DNA from: Nannocystis sp. RBIL2
Lineage (GTDB): Bacteria; Myxococcota_A; Polyangia; Nannocystales; Nannocystaceae
Reading direction: 5' to 3'
Length of the DNA stretch: 64,000 nt
Assembly: GCF_026626745.1 (NCBI RefSeq)
Contig: NZ_JAPNJW010000001.1
Location: 372,001-436,000, forward strand
Below are positions 53,184-62,496 of the stretch, one piece after another; within the stretch, counting starts at the first letter, position 1, and every line of letters starts with the position of its first letter. The notes beneath the pieces are model-generated. The model searched no databases and was not told the DNA's origin. It saw only the letters and a list, made by a program, of their open reading frames with translations. The position numbers and the translations under genes are program-made.

Positions 53184-54983
53184 GTGCGTAACTCGCGTCT
53201 ATCGATCGTCTCCGGCCTGCTCGCGAGCCTGTCGCTGGGCTCGTGCCTCTACGACTCCAACCCGCCCGACCTCACCGGTCAGGACGTCCGCCTCACGATC
53301 CTGCACACCTCGGACGTGCACTCGCGGATCCTGCCGTACGACCACGATCCTCTTTACACCGAGCAGCAGCTCGGGCTCGCCGAGGGTCGCGGGCCGTACG
53401 GCGGCGTCGCCAAGATGGCCCACATCGTCAAGCGCGAGCGGGAGCACGCCGGGCGGTCGATCTGGCTCGACTCGGGCGACCTGTTCCAGGGCGCCCCGAT
53501 CTTCAACATCTTCGGCGGCGAGGCCGAGGTGCGGGCGATGTCGATGGCCGGCCTCGACGCCATGGCGCTCGGCAACCACGAGTTCGACCACGGCCCGGAG
53601 AACGTGCTCGAGCAGTTCTCGAGCTTCGGCGACTTCGATCTGCTCGCGGCCAACTACGAGTTCGAGGACGACGCCAAGCCGTTCGCCACCAAGTTCGACA
53701 TCATCGTCAAGCCGTTCGTCATCTACAACGTCGACGGCCTCAAGCTCGGCATCATCGGCATGGGCAACCTGAGCTCGATGAACAGCCTCGAGGACGGCAC
53801 CAACAACCTGGGGATCCTGCCCAAGGAGACCCTGCAGACCGTCCAGTTCTACACCAACTTCCTGCGCGAGTCGGTCGACCTGGTGGTCCTGCTCGACCAC
53901 CTCGGCCTCACCGAGGACGAGGTGCTGGCGCGCAACATCTGTGGCCTCGACCTGATCCTCGGCGGCCACCACCACATCGCCCTCAGCCCGCCCAAGCTCA
54001 TCGACTACAACCCCGACGCCCAGTACATCTCGGCCCGGCCCGACATGGACGCCGAGGTCGTGACGGTCGACAGCGAGGGCGAGGAGGACGACCCGGAGGC
54101 CGGCGCCGACCCTGACGGCACCGACCCGCCGCGCGGCATCGGCGAGTGCAAGCCGGAGCACCGGCGCCAGACCCTGCTGGCCCACCCGAACGCCTTCGCC
54201 AAGTTCGTCGCCCGGCTCGACATCGTCGTCCGCGACAAGCGCATCACCTCGCACAAGTTCAAGCTGTTCCCGATCGACACCACCGTCCCGGAGGACCCCG
54301 AGACCCGCGAGGTCCTGCAGGAGTACCTCAACGAGATGCAGCAGACCCTGCTGCTCGACCGCGTGATCACCACCGCGACCGAGCCGCTGCGGCGCTTCGG
54401 CAACACCGGCGGCGACAGCATGCTCGGCAACCTGGTCGCCGAGGCGATGCAGTACCGCCGCTACATCGAGACCGAGTTCTGCGTCACCAACTCGCTCGGC
54501 ATCCGCACCGACATCCTCGCCGGCCCGATCACGTACGAGCAGATGTACAACGTGATGCCGTTCGAGAACACGATCACGACGATGATCCTGAGCGGCCTCG
54601 AGGTGCAGGAGCTGCTCGACTTCGCCACGCGGTCGAGCGCCGAGCGCGGCTGCAACTCGCAGATCCAGGTCTCCGGCATCAGCTTCACGATGAACTGCCG
54701 CACCGGCAAGGCCGAGGACATCCACGTCAACGGCGAGCCGCTCGAGGCCGCCCGCGCCTACGACATGTGCACCAACGATTACATGGCGTGGGGCGGCAGC
54801 GGCTTCCGCATGCTCAAGCGCAACACCACCAAGGTGAACACCGGCATCCCGATCCGCGAGGCGATGATCCAGTACATGCGCGACATCCCGCAGCTGCCCG
54901 CCTGCTACGACGCGAACACGCCGCTCGACCTGTGCAAGTCCGGGTACGCGGTGCCCGACGGCCGGATCGTCACCAAGTACTAG
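53184..54983 (+). CDS. UshA-like 5'-nucleotidase/metallophosphatase lipoprotein
   Basis: 599 residues, GTG start. Lipobox L-S-L-G-S-C near residue 19. The metallophosphatase domain shows LTILHTSDVHSRI, IWLDSGDLFQGAP, MALGNHEFDHGPEN and LILGGHHH; the C-terminal 5'-nucleotidase domain shows NTGGDSMLGNLVAEAM and MPFENTITTMILSGLEV. It should release phosphate from nucleotides outside the inner membrane. An acidic insert lies at about 295-320 (DSEGEEDDPEAGAD). Followed 16 nt later by a lipoprotein gene in the same operon. Confidence 0.9.
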   Translation: MRNSRLSIVSGLLASLSLGSCLYDSNPPDLTGQDVRLTILHTSDVHSRILPYDHDPLYTEQQLGLAEGRGPYGGVAKMAHIVKREREHAGRSIWLDSGDLFQGAPIFNIFGGEAEVRAMSMAGLDAMALGNHEFDHGPENVLEQFSSFGDFDLLAANYEFEDDAKPFATKFDIIVKPFVIYNVDGLKLGIIGMGNLSSMNSLEDGTNNLGILPKETLQTVQFYTNFLRESVDLVVLLDHLGLTEDEVLARNICGLDLILGGHHHIALSPPKLIDYNPDAQYISARPDMDAEVVTVDSEGEEDDPEAGADPDGTDPPRGIGECKPEHRRQTLLAHPNAFAKFVARLDIVVRDKRITSHKFKLFPIDTTVPEDPETREVLQEYLNEMQQTLLLDRVITTATEPLRRFGNTGGDSMLGNLVAEAMQYRRYIETEFCVTNSLGIRTDILAGPITYEQMYNVMPFENTITTMILSGLEVQELLDFATRSSAERGCNSQIQVSGISFTMNCRTGKAEDIHVNGEPLEAARAYDMCTNDYMAWGGSGFRMLKRNTTKVNTGIPIREAMIQYMRDIPQLPACYDANTPLDLCKSGYAVPDGRIVTKY

Positions 54984-54999
54984 GAACGAGGACGCCGCC

Positions 55000-56094
55000 A
55001 TGAACTCGAAGCACCCCGTCCTCGCCCTCGCCCTCGTCCTCGCCGGCGGCTCCGCCTGCGTGCAGGAGATCGACAAGAGCACCGGCAAGGTCGCGCCGCT
55101 CACCTTCAAGGTCGAGATCGAGGGCGAGGCCGGCACCGAGAAGAACCCGCTGCCCTACAGCAGCACCGGCCGGCAGTTCGTCCTCGACGTCCGCGCCGTC
55201 GACGACGCCGGCGAGCCGGCCACCTGGTTCTCGGGACAGGTCTACCTCGACGTCGCCCCGCGCGGGCGGCTCGCGCAGGGCCAGGCGAACACCATCACGA
55301 TCAAGGACGGCCAGGCGATCGGCGTCCCGGTCGAGGTCGTGCGGGCCCACGGCGCCACCAACATCTGGGTCGAGGATCGCGGCAGCGAGGAGGCCCCCGG
55401 CAGCTACGCCACCGGCCTGTCGCCGACGATCCACGTCGCCCACCCGACGCTGCGGGAGATCAACGAGACCGACATCCCCGCCAGCTCGCCGCTCGACGGC
55501 GACTTCGTCAAGGTCAACGCCGAGGGCCGCACGCTCGTGGTCACCGGCATCGCCGTCGACGGCTTCTACCTGACCGACCTGTCCGACATGACGGCCGGCT
55601 TCAACGCCATCTTCGCCCACACCCACTCGCGGCCGAAGGGCATCGAGCAGGGCTCGGTGATCGAGGAGATCATCGGCACCGTGGTCGAATTCTACGGCTT
55701 TACCGAGCTCGGCTTTCCGACCTATCGGGTCGGCGGCAAGCTGTCCAACCTGGTGCCGTTCGAAATCACCGGCGATCTCGTCGACGACGATCAGGCGATG
55801 GAGAAGCTCGAGAGCCGCCTGGTCGAGGTGCGGGACGTCACGGTGTGTCCGCTCGGTGACGGCTACGCGACGTTCGGCCAGTGGGTGGTGCTCGTCGACC
55901 CTGCCGGCAACTGCAACAACGGCAACGGCGGCGTGAACGTGGTGAGCGCCCTCAGCGCGACGGGGTTCGACCCGGCCGACCACGTCGGCGGCAAGCTGCA
56001 CATCGTCGGCGACCTGCGTTACCACGCCGCCGCGCGACCGTCCTGGCTGCTCTACACCCGCAACGACGACGACATCGAGGTCGTCTCCGAATAG
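55000..56094 (+). CDS. Beta-rich lipoprotein, OB-fold-like, in the UshA operon
   Basis: 364 residues. Signal and lipobox A-G-G-S-A-C (Cys21). The first half reads as an Ig-like or carbohydrate-type beta domain (FVLDVRAVDDAGEPATWFSGQ). The second half, FVKVNAEGRTLVVTGIAVDGFYLTD (quoted in parts) to EEIIGTVVEFYGFTELGFPTYRV, looks like the OB-fold found in YhcR-type extracellular nucleases, but no nuclease domain follows. It is probably a surface-binding partner of the phosphatase. The pattern recurs in the next gene. Confidence 0.7.
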   Translation: MNSKHPVLALALVLAGGSACVQEIDKSTGKVAPLTFKVEIEGEAGTEKNPLPYSSTGRQFVLDVRAVDDAGEPATWFSGQVYLDVAPRGRLAQGQANTITIKDGQAIGVPVEVVRAHGATNIWVEDRGSEEAPGSYATGLSPTIHVAHPTLREINETDIPASSPLDGDFVKVNAEGRTLVVTGIAVDGFYLTDLSDMTAGFNAIFAHTHSRPKGIEQGSVIEEIIGTVVEFYGFTELGFPTYRVGGKLSNLVPFEITGDLVDDDQAMEKLESRLVEVRDVTVCPLGDGYATFGQWVVLVDPAGNCNNGNGGVNVVSALSATGFDPADHVGGKLHIVGDLRYHAAARPSWLLYTRNDDDIEVVSE

Positions 56095-56269
56095 CGACAG
56101 GCCGCGTCTGGGCGACCGTGGCTGGTGGACCGCGGCGGCGCCCGCGTGCTGCGCCGGCGTCGGTCCGACGACGCTTGGTTGTCGACCGCGTCACAGCGTT
56201 CGCTGGGGGATCGCCTCACACGGGGGCTCTGGGACCGGCCCTCGCTTGCTGCGATCACGGGGGCCCGGC

Positions 56270-56299
56270 TTGACATCGCGCATGGCCGCAAAGTAAGTG
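56270..56299 (+). promoter_or_regulatory. Candidate promoter for the repeat lipoprotein gene
   Basis: TTGACA (56270-56275), an 18-nt spacer and TAAGTG (56294-56299), about 90 nt before the ATG at 56388. The gap 56095-56387 shows no gene. Confidence 0.5.
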
Positions 56300-56387
56300 T
56301 CCGGGCGCACGGAACGCCACTCTGGCGGCACGCGCCGCGAATCACTGCACGGCCTCTCGAGGCCACGAGATGCGAAGGAGCTGGATC

Positions 56388-57827
56388 ATGCGTCGACTCG
56401 TCCCCTGCACCGCGCTGTGTCTGATCGCCTGCAACGCGTTCAACAACACCAACACCGCTGGCGACGACGCGACTGCCACCGAGGCGACCGCGGGCACCAC
56501 CGACAATCCGCCGACGACCAACCAGCCGACCGAGGGCGGCGGCCTGCAGGACACGAACATCTACGACCTGCAGCAGGACAAGGTCACCCCGAACACTCTG
56601 GTGCGCGTCAAGGACGTGGTCGTCGTCTCGCCGACGAAGTTCAGCACCAGCGGGGCCGGCAGCGTGTTCGTCCAGGAGCTCGACGGCGGCGAGTACTCCG
56701 GCATCCAGCTCTACGTCTACCCCGACACCGCGACCGAGCTGATGGCGCAGGGCAAGGTGCCGAAGCCGGGCGACAAGCTCACCGTGGTCGGTGAGTACGT
56801 CGAGTACAAGGCGATGGACGACACCGGCTCGGAGACGTTCAGCGAGATCAACATCTCGCTCGCCGACGACATCATGATCACCGGCACCGCCACCGCCCCG
56901 ACCCCGCCGGTCGTCTCGCCGCCCGACATCGCCAACGGCGGCGCGCTGACCGAGGTGTGGGAGAGCGTGCCGGTCACCGTCGAGAACGTCGAAGTCACCA
57001 ACGCCGACCTCGGCTTCGGCGAGTTCGAGGTCACCGGCGGCGTGCGCATCGACGACATGTTCTTCCTGCCCGAGGGCGGGCCCAAGCCGCCGGTCGGCAC
57101 CACGCTGACCCTCACCGGTCCGCTGGTGTACAACTTCGGCAACTTCAAGCTGGTGCCGCGCAGCTGCGACGACTACGTCGGCTTCGAGTGCGAGGGCGGC
57201 AACACGACCGACACCGACACCACCACCGGCCCGATGGGCGCGGTCACGATCTTCGACATCCAGCAGGGCATGGTGGGCGAGGGTGACTTCGTCACCGTCG
57301 AGAACGTGGTCGTCACCAGCCCGCTGACCTTCAAGGGCGACGGCTTCTTCGTCCAGGACCCGGCCGGCGGCGAGTACTCCGGCATCTACGTCTACATCAA
57401 CCAGAACCCCGACATGCTCGCGGTCCAGCCCGGCGACGTCGTCACCATCAACGGGCTCTACGGCGAGTTCTACGACATGTCCCAGATCACCGCGGGCCAG
57501 GCCGGCGACGTGGTGGTCACCGGCACCGACGCGGTGCCCGCCCCGATCGTCGTCGACGCCGCCGACGTCGCCACCGGCGGCGCCTCGGCCGAGAACTACG
57601 AGTCGGTCCTCGTCACCGTCGAGAACGTCACCGTCGCCACCGAAGCCAACAACTTCGGCGAGTGGACCGTCGACGGCGGCCTCATCCTCGACGACCAGTT
57701 CTTCGCCACCGCCGACTGGCCCAAGCCGATGGTCGGCGACGCCTTCACCTCGATCACCGGCGCGCTGGTGTACAGCTTCGAGAACTTCAAGCTGGCGCCG
57801 CGCACCGTCGACGACCTGGCCCAGTAA
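56388..57827 (+). CDS. Lipoprotein with two tandem OB-fold-like repeats
   Basis: 479 residues; ATG 56388 follows GAAGGAG, preferred over ATG 56370. Lipobox L-I-A-C near residue 15 and a Thr-rich linker. Two homologous halves of about 200 residues start TNIYDLQQDKV and VTIFDIQQGMV; each contains FVQ..DGGEYSGIQLYVY-like strands, VVGEYVEY/INGLYGEF, and a closing segment LVYNFGNFKLVPRS/LVYSFENFKLAPRT. This is a clear internal duplication related to the OB-like part of the preceding gene. Likely surface-exposed binding protein; ligand unknown. Confidence 0.78.
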   Translation: MRRLVPCTALCLIACNAFNNTNTAGDDATATEATAGTTDNPPTTNQPTEGGGLQDTNIYDLQQDKVTPNTLVRVKDVVVVSPTKFSTSGAGSVFVQELDGGEYSGIQLYVYPDTATELMAQGKVPKPGDKLTVVGEYVEYKAMDDTGSETFSEINISLADDIMITGTATAPTPPVVSPPDIANGGALTEVWESVPVTVENVEVTNADLGFGEFEVTGGVRIDDMFFLPEGGPKPPVGTTLTLTGPLVYNFGNFKLVPRSCDDYVGFECEGGNTTDTDTTTGPMGAVTIFDIQQGMVGEGDFVTVENVVVTSPLTFKGDGFFVQDPAGGEYSGIYVYINQNPDMLAVQPGDVVTINGLYGEFYDMSQITAGQAGDVVVTGTDAVPAPIVVDAADVATGGASAENYESVLVTVENVTVATEANNFGEWTVDGGLILDDQFFATADWPKPMVGDAFTSITGALVYSFENFKLAPRTVDDLAQ

Positions 57828-57898
57828 GTCTCCCCTCGCCCGCCTCCCCGCCGTAGCCCGCAGCCCTGGCCCCGTTGCCGAGAGCGACCACGTACCCC

Positions 57899-59722
57899 AT
57901 GCAGTGGCCCCTTCCCGCCGCCGTCCTCGCCGTCGCCTGGCTCGCGCCCGGCCTCGCCCTCGCGTTCCAGCCCAGCACCGGCGACTCCGGTCCGCCGCCG
58001 GGCTCGAGCCAACCGCCGCCCACCGCGACGCAGACGCCCACGCTCGAGCCGCCCGCCCCGTCGGCCGCGCCGCCGCCTGCGTCGCCGGACGCCACCGGTC
58101 TCGAAGGACCTGTCCCTCCGACCCGCACCGAGGCCGTCGACATCGACGCGCTGCAGAAGGAGCTCCGGGCCCTGCGCACGCGGGTCGACCGCGCCGAGAA
58201 GCGCCTGGCGGTCCAGGAGCAGCGGCGCACGATCGACGACCAGCGGGCCATGCCGTCGACCGGCTACAACCAGTGGACCGCCGGCAACGCGATGGCGACG
58301 CGCCTCACGTTCGCCATCTCCGACGACAACCTGCTGGCCGGCGCCAAGGACCGCTCGCCCTCGGCCGGCTTCAAGCTGGCGGCCGACCGCCTGTTCTACG
58401 ACGCCATCGAGCAGGAGAAGCGCGGCTTCGAGACCGAGACGCAGCTCGTCGTCTACAAGCGCATGCCGACGTTCTTCAAGCGGATGGACGCGGAGGCGGC
58501 GTTCGTCACCGAGATCGAGCAGTGGCACGACGGCAAGACGTTCCAGAACTACACGACGCTCAGCGACGACGGCTCGTACGGCAAGCTCAACTTCTACACC
58601 AAGCGCAACGACTACACCGGCGATAACATCTCGCTGACGATGTTCCCGGTGGACTCGCAGCGGTTCCTGCTCGGGTACACGTACGCGGTGACGTGGGGCG
58701 GCGAGCGCATGTTCCCCAACAACACCGGCCAGACGCCGGGCCTCCGCCTGCGCTACGACTGGAACGTCGGCACCGGCAAGGACAGCTACGTGTTCCTCGG
58801 CGCCAAGTCGGCGCGCCTGCTCAACGAGAAGCTCAACGAGCCGCAGACCTACTACTCGGCCCTCGGCGGCTTCGGCATCGGCTTCACCCCCTGGCTCGCC
58901 TGGGAGGTCAACGGCGGCTACTACCAGTCGGGCGCGTTCCCGATGTTCTCGCCGAACTCGCGGATCGGCGGCAAGACGGTCCAGACGTTCGGCGGCTCGA
59001 CCCGCCTCACCGCCCACTGGGGCGTCCCGATCGGCACCTCGATCGACTTCCAGCTGTTCCGCTACAGCCCCGACGCCAGCTTCCTGCTGACGCAGAACCA
59101 GATCTACGACAACCGCATCGCCGGCTCGGCCGCGGTCGAGTTCACCACGGTCGGCCAGACGCTGCAGAAGTTCGAGGAGCCCGACACCACGCGGATCCAG
59201 CCGGCCAAGGCGGCCGCGTTCCTCGGCAAGCTGCGCATCAAGAAGCTGCGCCTGTTCGCCAACGCCATCTACCGGGACCTGGCCTTCGTGGTCCTCTCGA
59301 TCCCGGGCGTGTTCCCGTACCAGACGTTCCCCAGGGAGGCGCAGGTCGCCCCGGAGCTGTGGGGCTCGCTCGGCTTCGACTACTACTTCGAGCGCTCCAA
59401 GCTGACGCCCGGCGCGGTGCTGGCCTACAAGTCGCCGGCGTCGATCAAAGTCGGCGACACGACCAACGTCTACCGCGAGTTCTGGGACCAGGAGGTCCTC
59501 CCCGCCGGCCAGAACCCGTTCGACATCCTGTCGGGCAAGCTGACGCTGAAGTGGGACATCGCGCCGTTCTTCGTGGTCGTGTCCGAGCTCCGCTACACGC
59601 TCGACAACAACCGCACGAAGTTCGTCAAGGCGAGCAACGAGTCGGGCCGGATCCGCGTGTTCGAAGACGCGAACGTGACCAACCGCCTCGGCTTCTTCCT
59701 GCTCGCGCAGGCGCGCTGGTAA
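57899..59722 (+). CDS. Outer-membrane beta-barrel protein
   Basis: 607 residues. Signal peptide ending near A-L-A-F (about residue 24), then a Pro/Thr-rich tract and a short coiled coil (LQKELRALRTRVDRAEKRLAVQEQRR, quoted in parts). From about residue 120 the sequence alternates amphipathic strands with aromatic girdles and ends with the aromatic LLAQARW, the C-terminal Trp signature of outer-membrane barrels. The plan (coiled coil plus barrel) resembles OprP/O-type porins for phosphate, which would fit the UshA-like enzyme upstream. Starts 71 nt after the repeat lipoprotein. Confidence 0.82.
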   Translation: MQWPLPAAVLAVAWLAPGLALAFQPSTGDSGPPPGSSQPPPTATQTPTLEPPAPSAAPPPASPDATGLEGPVPPTRTEAVDIDALQKELRALRTRVDRAEKRLAVQEQRRTIDDQRAMPSTGYNQWTAGNAMATRLTFAISDDNLLAGAKDRSPSAGFKLAADRLFYDAIEQEKRGFETETQLVVYKRMPTFFKRMDAEAAFVTEIEQWHDGKTFQNYTTLSDDGSYGKLNFYTKRNDYTGDNISLTMFPVDSQRFLLGYTYAVTWGGERMFPNNTGQTPGLRLRYDWNVGTGKDSYVFLGAKSARLLNEKLNEPQTYYSALGGFGIGFTPWLAWEVNGGYYQSGAFPMFSPNSRIGGKTVQTFGGSTRLTAHWGVPIGTSIDFQLFRYSPDASFLLTQNQIYDNRIAGSAAVEFTTVGQTLQKFEEPDTTRIQPAKAAAFLGKLRIKKLRLFANAIYRDLAFVVLSIPGVFPYQTFPREAQVAPELWGSLGFDYYFERSKLTPGAVLAYKSPASIKVGDTTNVYREFWDQEVLPAGQNPFDILSGKLTLKWDIAPFFVVVSELRYTLDNNRTKFVKASNESGRIRVFEDANVTNRLGFFLLAQARW

Positions 59723-59726
59723 ACGG

Positions 59727-59760
59727 CTGCGCCCCCCCTGCGCCCCCCCTGCGCCCCCCT
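59727..59760. repeat. Three tandem copies of an 11-mer
   Basis: CTGCGCCCCCC occurs three times in tandem, the last copy one C shorter, just after the barrel gene stop. Confidence 0.8.
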
Positions 59761-59772
59761 GACGCTCGCTCC

Positions 59773-59801
59773 GCGGGCCGGGCTCGTCGAGCTCGGCCCG
59801 C
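59773..59801. terminator. Hairpin between convergent genes (bidirectional terminator candidate)
   Basis: GCGGGCCGGGCTC (59773-59785) pairs with GAGCTCGGCCCGC (59789-59801) with one G-T pair around GTC. It lies between the barrel and P450 genes; the GGACATGTCC element is absent here. Confidence 0.6.
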
Positions 59802-59813
59802 GCTGCGTTGAGC

Positions 59814-61082
59814 CTACGCGCGGGCGGACGCGACGGACAGCGGCAGCGACTCGAGCCCGCGCAGCCCCATGTTGGCGCGCCAGCGGATCTTGTCGGCCGG
59901 GACCGCGAGGCGCAGGCCCGGGAAGCGCCGCAGCAGCGCGGGGATGGCCACGCGCGCCTCGACGCGAGCGAGCGGCGCCCCGAGGCAATAGTGGGCGCCG
60001 AAGCCGAACGCGACGTGGCGGTTCGGCTCGCGCATGATGTCGAGCCGGCCGGCGTCGGCGAAGGCGGTCTCGTCGAGGTTCGCCGAGGCGAGCAGCAGGG
60101 TGAGCGTGGTGCCCCTGGCGATCCGTACGCCCGCGATCTCGAGGTCCTCGCGGACGAACCGCGGCGACACCGTGCCGACCGGGTTGGTGAAGCGCAGCAG
60201 CTCCTCGATCGCGCTGTCGATCAGCTCGGGACGACCGCGCAGCAGCTCGAGCTGATCGGGGTGCTGCAGCAGCGCCAGCACGCCGTTGCCGATCAGGTTC
60301 ACGGTCGTCTCGTGGCCGGCGAACAGCAGCAGGAAGACCATCGAGATGAGCTCGTCCTCGCCGAGCCGGTCGCCGCCCTCCTCGGCTTGCACCAGCGCAG
60401 TCACGAGGTCGTCGCCCGGCTGCTCGCGCCGCAGCTGCACCATGCGCCGGAGGAACCGGTTGAGCCGGACCATGTTGCCGTAGTTGAAGACGAACCCCGC
60501 GAGGTTCATGCCCTCCGGATCGAGGACCTTGCCGAGCAGCTCGCGGAAGCGCATCCGCTCGGGCTCGGGCACCCCGAGCATCTCCGAGATGACGGTCAGC
60601 GGCAGCGGCAGCGCGAGGTCGGCGATCAGATCGAAGACCGGCTTGTTCGCCGCGGCGTCGAGCAGCTCCGCGGTGATCTGCTCGACGCGCCCGTTGAGGC
60701 GCTCGACCATGGCCGGCGTGAAGGCCTTCTGCACGAGGTTGCGCAGGCGGCGATGATCCGGCGGGTCCTTCATGACCATGCTGCCGAGGAACAACTTCAT
60801 GATGCTCGGCATCCACCAGCGCTCGAGCGGGCCCTTGCCGCCGTCGCCGATGTTGCGGCGGTCGTTGGCGATCCGCGGGTCTCGCAGCACGCTCATCACG
60901 TCGTCGTAGCGGGTGATGACGAGGCTGTCCTGCAACCAGGTGCGCCAGTGCAGCACCGGCCCCAACTCTCGCAGCCGCGCGTACGCGGCGTAGGGGTCGG
61001 CCTTCGCCTCCGGCCGCTCGAGCTCGCGGCGGACGTCGAGCTGCACGGGCTTCATCGTCGATGACTCGAACGGAGTCCTCAT
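59814..61082 (-). CDS. Cytochrome P450
   Basis: 422 residues from ATG 61082, preceded by GGAGGA. I-helix LLLFAGHETT (Gly246, Glu248, Thr249-250), K-helix ExxR at Glu284-Arg287, and haem loop FGFGAHYCLG with proximal ligand Cys356. Soluble class I bacterial P450 of CYP107-like appearance; it needs a ferredoxin and reductase encoded elsewhere. The promoter spacer holds a palindrome next to a divergent TetR gene, so repression by that regulator is likely. Substrate unknown; secondary-metabolite or fatty-acid hydroxylation are typical. Confidence 0.95.
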   Translation of the reverse strand: MRTPFESSTMKPVQLDVRRELERPEAKADPYAAYARLRELGPVLHWRTWLQDSLVITRYDDVMSVLRDPRIANDRRNIGDGGKGPLERWWMPSIMKLFLGSMVMKDPPDHRRLRNLVQKAFTPAMVERLNGRVEQITAELLDAAANKPVFDLIADLALPLPLTVISEMLGVPEPERMRFRELLGKVLDPEGMNLAGFVFNYGNMVRLNRFLRRMVQLRREQPGDDLVTALVQAEEGGDRLGEDELISMVFLLLFAGHETTVNLIGNGVLALLQHPDQLELLRGRPELIDSAIEELLRFTNPVGTVSPRFVREDLEIAGVRIARGTTLTLLLASANLDETAFADAGRLDIMREPNRHVAFGFGAHYCLGAPLARVEARVAIPALLRRFPGLRLAVPADKIRWRANMGLRGLESLPLSVASARA

Positions 61083-61132
61083 GTTAGGTCGTCCTCCGAG
61101 GTCGCATCGGGCGCCTCGTTCTGCTTCGATCT

Positions 61133-61161
61133 CAATTATGGCATCGAGTGCCAAAATGCAA
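61133..61161 (-). promoter_or_regulatory. P450 promoter with TetR-type operator in its spacer
   Basis: On the minus strand TTGCAT (61161-61156), a 17-nt spacer and TAATTG (61138-61133). Within the spacer, TGGCA-TCGAG-TGCCA, extended to ATT.TGGCA...TGCCA.AAT (61135-61157), is a near-perfect inverted repeat. It also overlaps the start of the divergent TetR gene. Confidence 0.6.
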
Positions 61162-61743
61162 CCAGCAGCGAAGCGAGGCCGGCCTCAGGAGGCGGACCCG
61201 CGCCAGATCGCCCGCATCGCCCTGGGCCTGTTCGAGCGCCACGGGTTCGACCGCGTGACCATGGGCGAGATCGCCGAGGCGGCATCGGTGAGCCGCCGGA
61301 CCCTCTTCCGGCTGTTTCCCTCGAAGTCGGACCTGGTGTGGGACGGCCTCGACGCGGTGCGCGACGTCGTGCGCCAGCGGGCCGCCGCGCTGGCCGGCGC
61401 CGAGCTGCGGGTCGCCGGGGTGCTCCGGGAGTTCGCCGAGCCGTTCCTGCGCCTGCTGGACGCCCCCGAGGCGGCCGAGCTGGCGCGCAAGCGCCTGCGA
61501 CTGCTGGCGGCCGCGCCGGCGCTGCTCAATCACCCGCCGCTGCGAGAGATCGAAGCGCTGATCGCCACGACGATGGCAGGCCGCACCTCGTCGGGTGACA
61601 CGCCGCCCCCGCTGGTCGCGCGCACTCTGGTGGCGGCGACGTTCGCCGCGCTGATGTGGTGGGCGGAGCACGGCGAGGGCATGAGCGCCCTCGCGGCGAC
61701 CCGCGCGGCGCTCGGAGCCCTCGCACCCACCGACGAGACGTGA
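61156..61743 (+). CDS. TetR-family regulator, divergent from the P450 gene
   Basis: 195 residues from ATG 61156 (alternative ATG 61138). N-terminal helix-turn-helix: ARIALGLFERHGFDRVTMGEIAEAASVSRRTLFRLFPSKSDLVWDGL, quoted in parts, with recognition helix VSRRTLFRLFPSK. The C-terminal half is helical and variable, as usual for ligand domains. Start 61156 is preferred because it leaves the operator mostly upstream. Expected to repress the P450 gene and itself, released by an unknown ligand. Confidence 0.88.
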   Translation: MQPAAKRGRPQEADPRQIARIALGLFERHGFDRVTMGEIAEAASVSRRTLFRLFPSKSDLVWDGLDAVRDVVRQRAAALAGAELRVAGVLREFAEPFLRLLDAPEAAELARKRLRLLAAAPALLNHPPLREIEALIATTMAGRTSSGDTPPPLVARTLVAATFAALMWWAEHGEGMSALAATRAALGALAPTDET

Positions 61744-61877
61744 GGCCAGGCGCCCGGGCAGCGAGCGCATGGGCTCTGCCGACCCCAAGCTCGCAAGACG
61801 CGTGGTGTCGCTTCGACGCGCGAGAACTCTCGAACTCGTGGCAATTTCTCGCCGCAAATCTGCGACTCCACCCCGCC

Positions 61878-62474
61878 ATGAAGTTTTCCCCAACGACACG
61901 AAATGTCCCTCTCCTGGGCCTGACCCTCGTCTTCGCGCTCGGGTGCCCGCTGCAAACCGACGCCGGCAGCGACAGCGACGGCGACACGACGACGGCCGGC
62001 ACCACGGACACGGACGGCGCGCCCACGACGACCGAGACCACCGGGCCCGCGGTCGACGAGCCGATGCCGTGCGAGGGCGAGGCGCCCGCGCTCAACGCCG
62101 GCGCCATCGCCCCGCCCGACCCCGACGAGCCGACCGACATCGCCCTCCGGCTCAGCAACGAGGCGATCACGTGCGAAAAACCCACGGCCGAGTCGCTCGA
62201 ATGCGCGGGCGACTGGTCGGTCAGCATCCAGATCCCCGCGGACATCCAGGCGCCAGGGCTCTACGACCTGAGCGACCTGGGGACCCTCGCCATCACGGGG
62301 CACGAGGCGTGCGACGGCGCGAGCGGAGGCAACCTCCGCGGCACCCTCGAAATCCTCGCCATCGACGCGACGGAGCTCCAGGTTCGGCTGTGCCACCTCG
62401 AGGGAAAGTGGGTCGACGACAACCCGACCGTCGGGACGGACTTCCGCGTCGTCGCGCCCCGCTGCTCGGAGTAG
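61878..62474 (+). CDS. Small lipoprotein with Thr/Asp-rich linker
   Basis: 198 residues. Lipobox F-A-L-G-C near residue 23, then a Ser/Asp/Thr-rich linker (SDSDGDTTTAGTTDTDG). The mature part (about 75-198) is beta-rich with four to six Cys (ITCEKPTAESLECAGDW, GHEACDG, VRLCHLEGKW). Not recognised; a typical Nannocystis-type surface lipoprotein. It ends near a palindrome cluster in the convergent gap. Confidence 0.72.
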   Translation: MKFSPTTRNVPLLGLTLVFALGCPLQTDAGSDSDGDTTTAGTTDTDGAPTTTETTGPAVDEPMPCEGEAPALNAGAIAPPDPDEPTDIALRLSNEAITCEKPTAESLECAGDWSVSIQIPADIQAPGLYDLSDLGTLAITGHEACDGASGGNLRGTLEILAIDATELQVRLCHLEGKWVDDNPTVGTDFRVVAPRCSE

Positions 62475-62496
62475 CGTTTCCGACTTCGTGTCGGCT

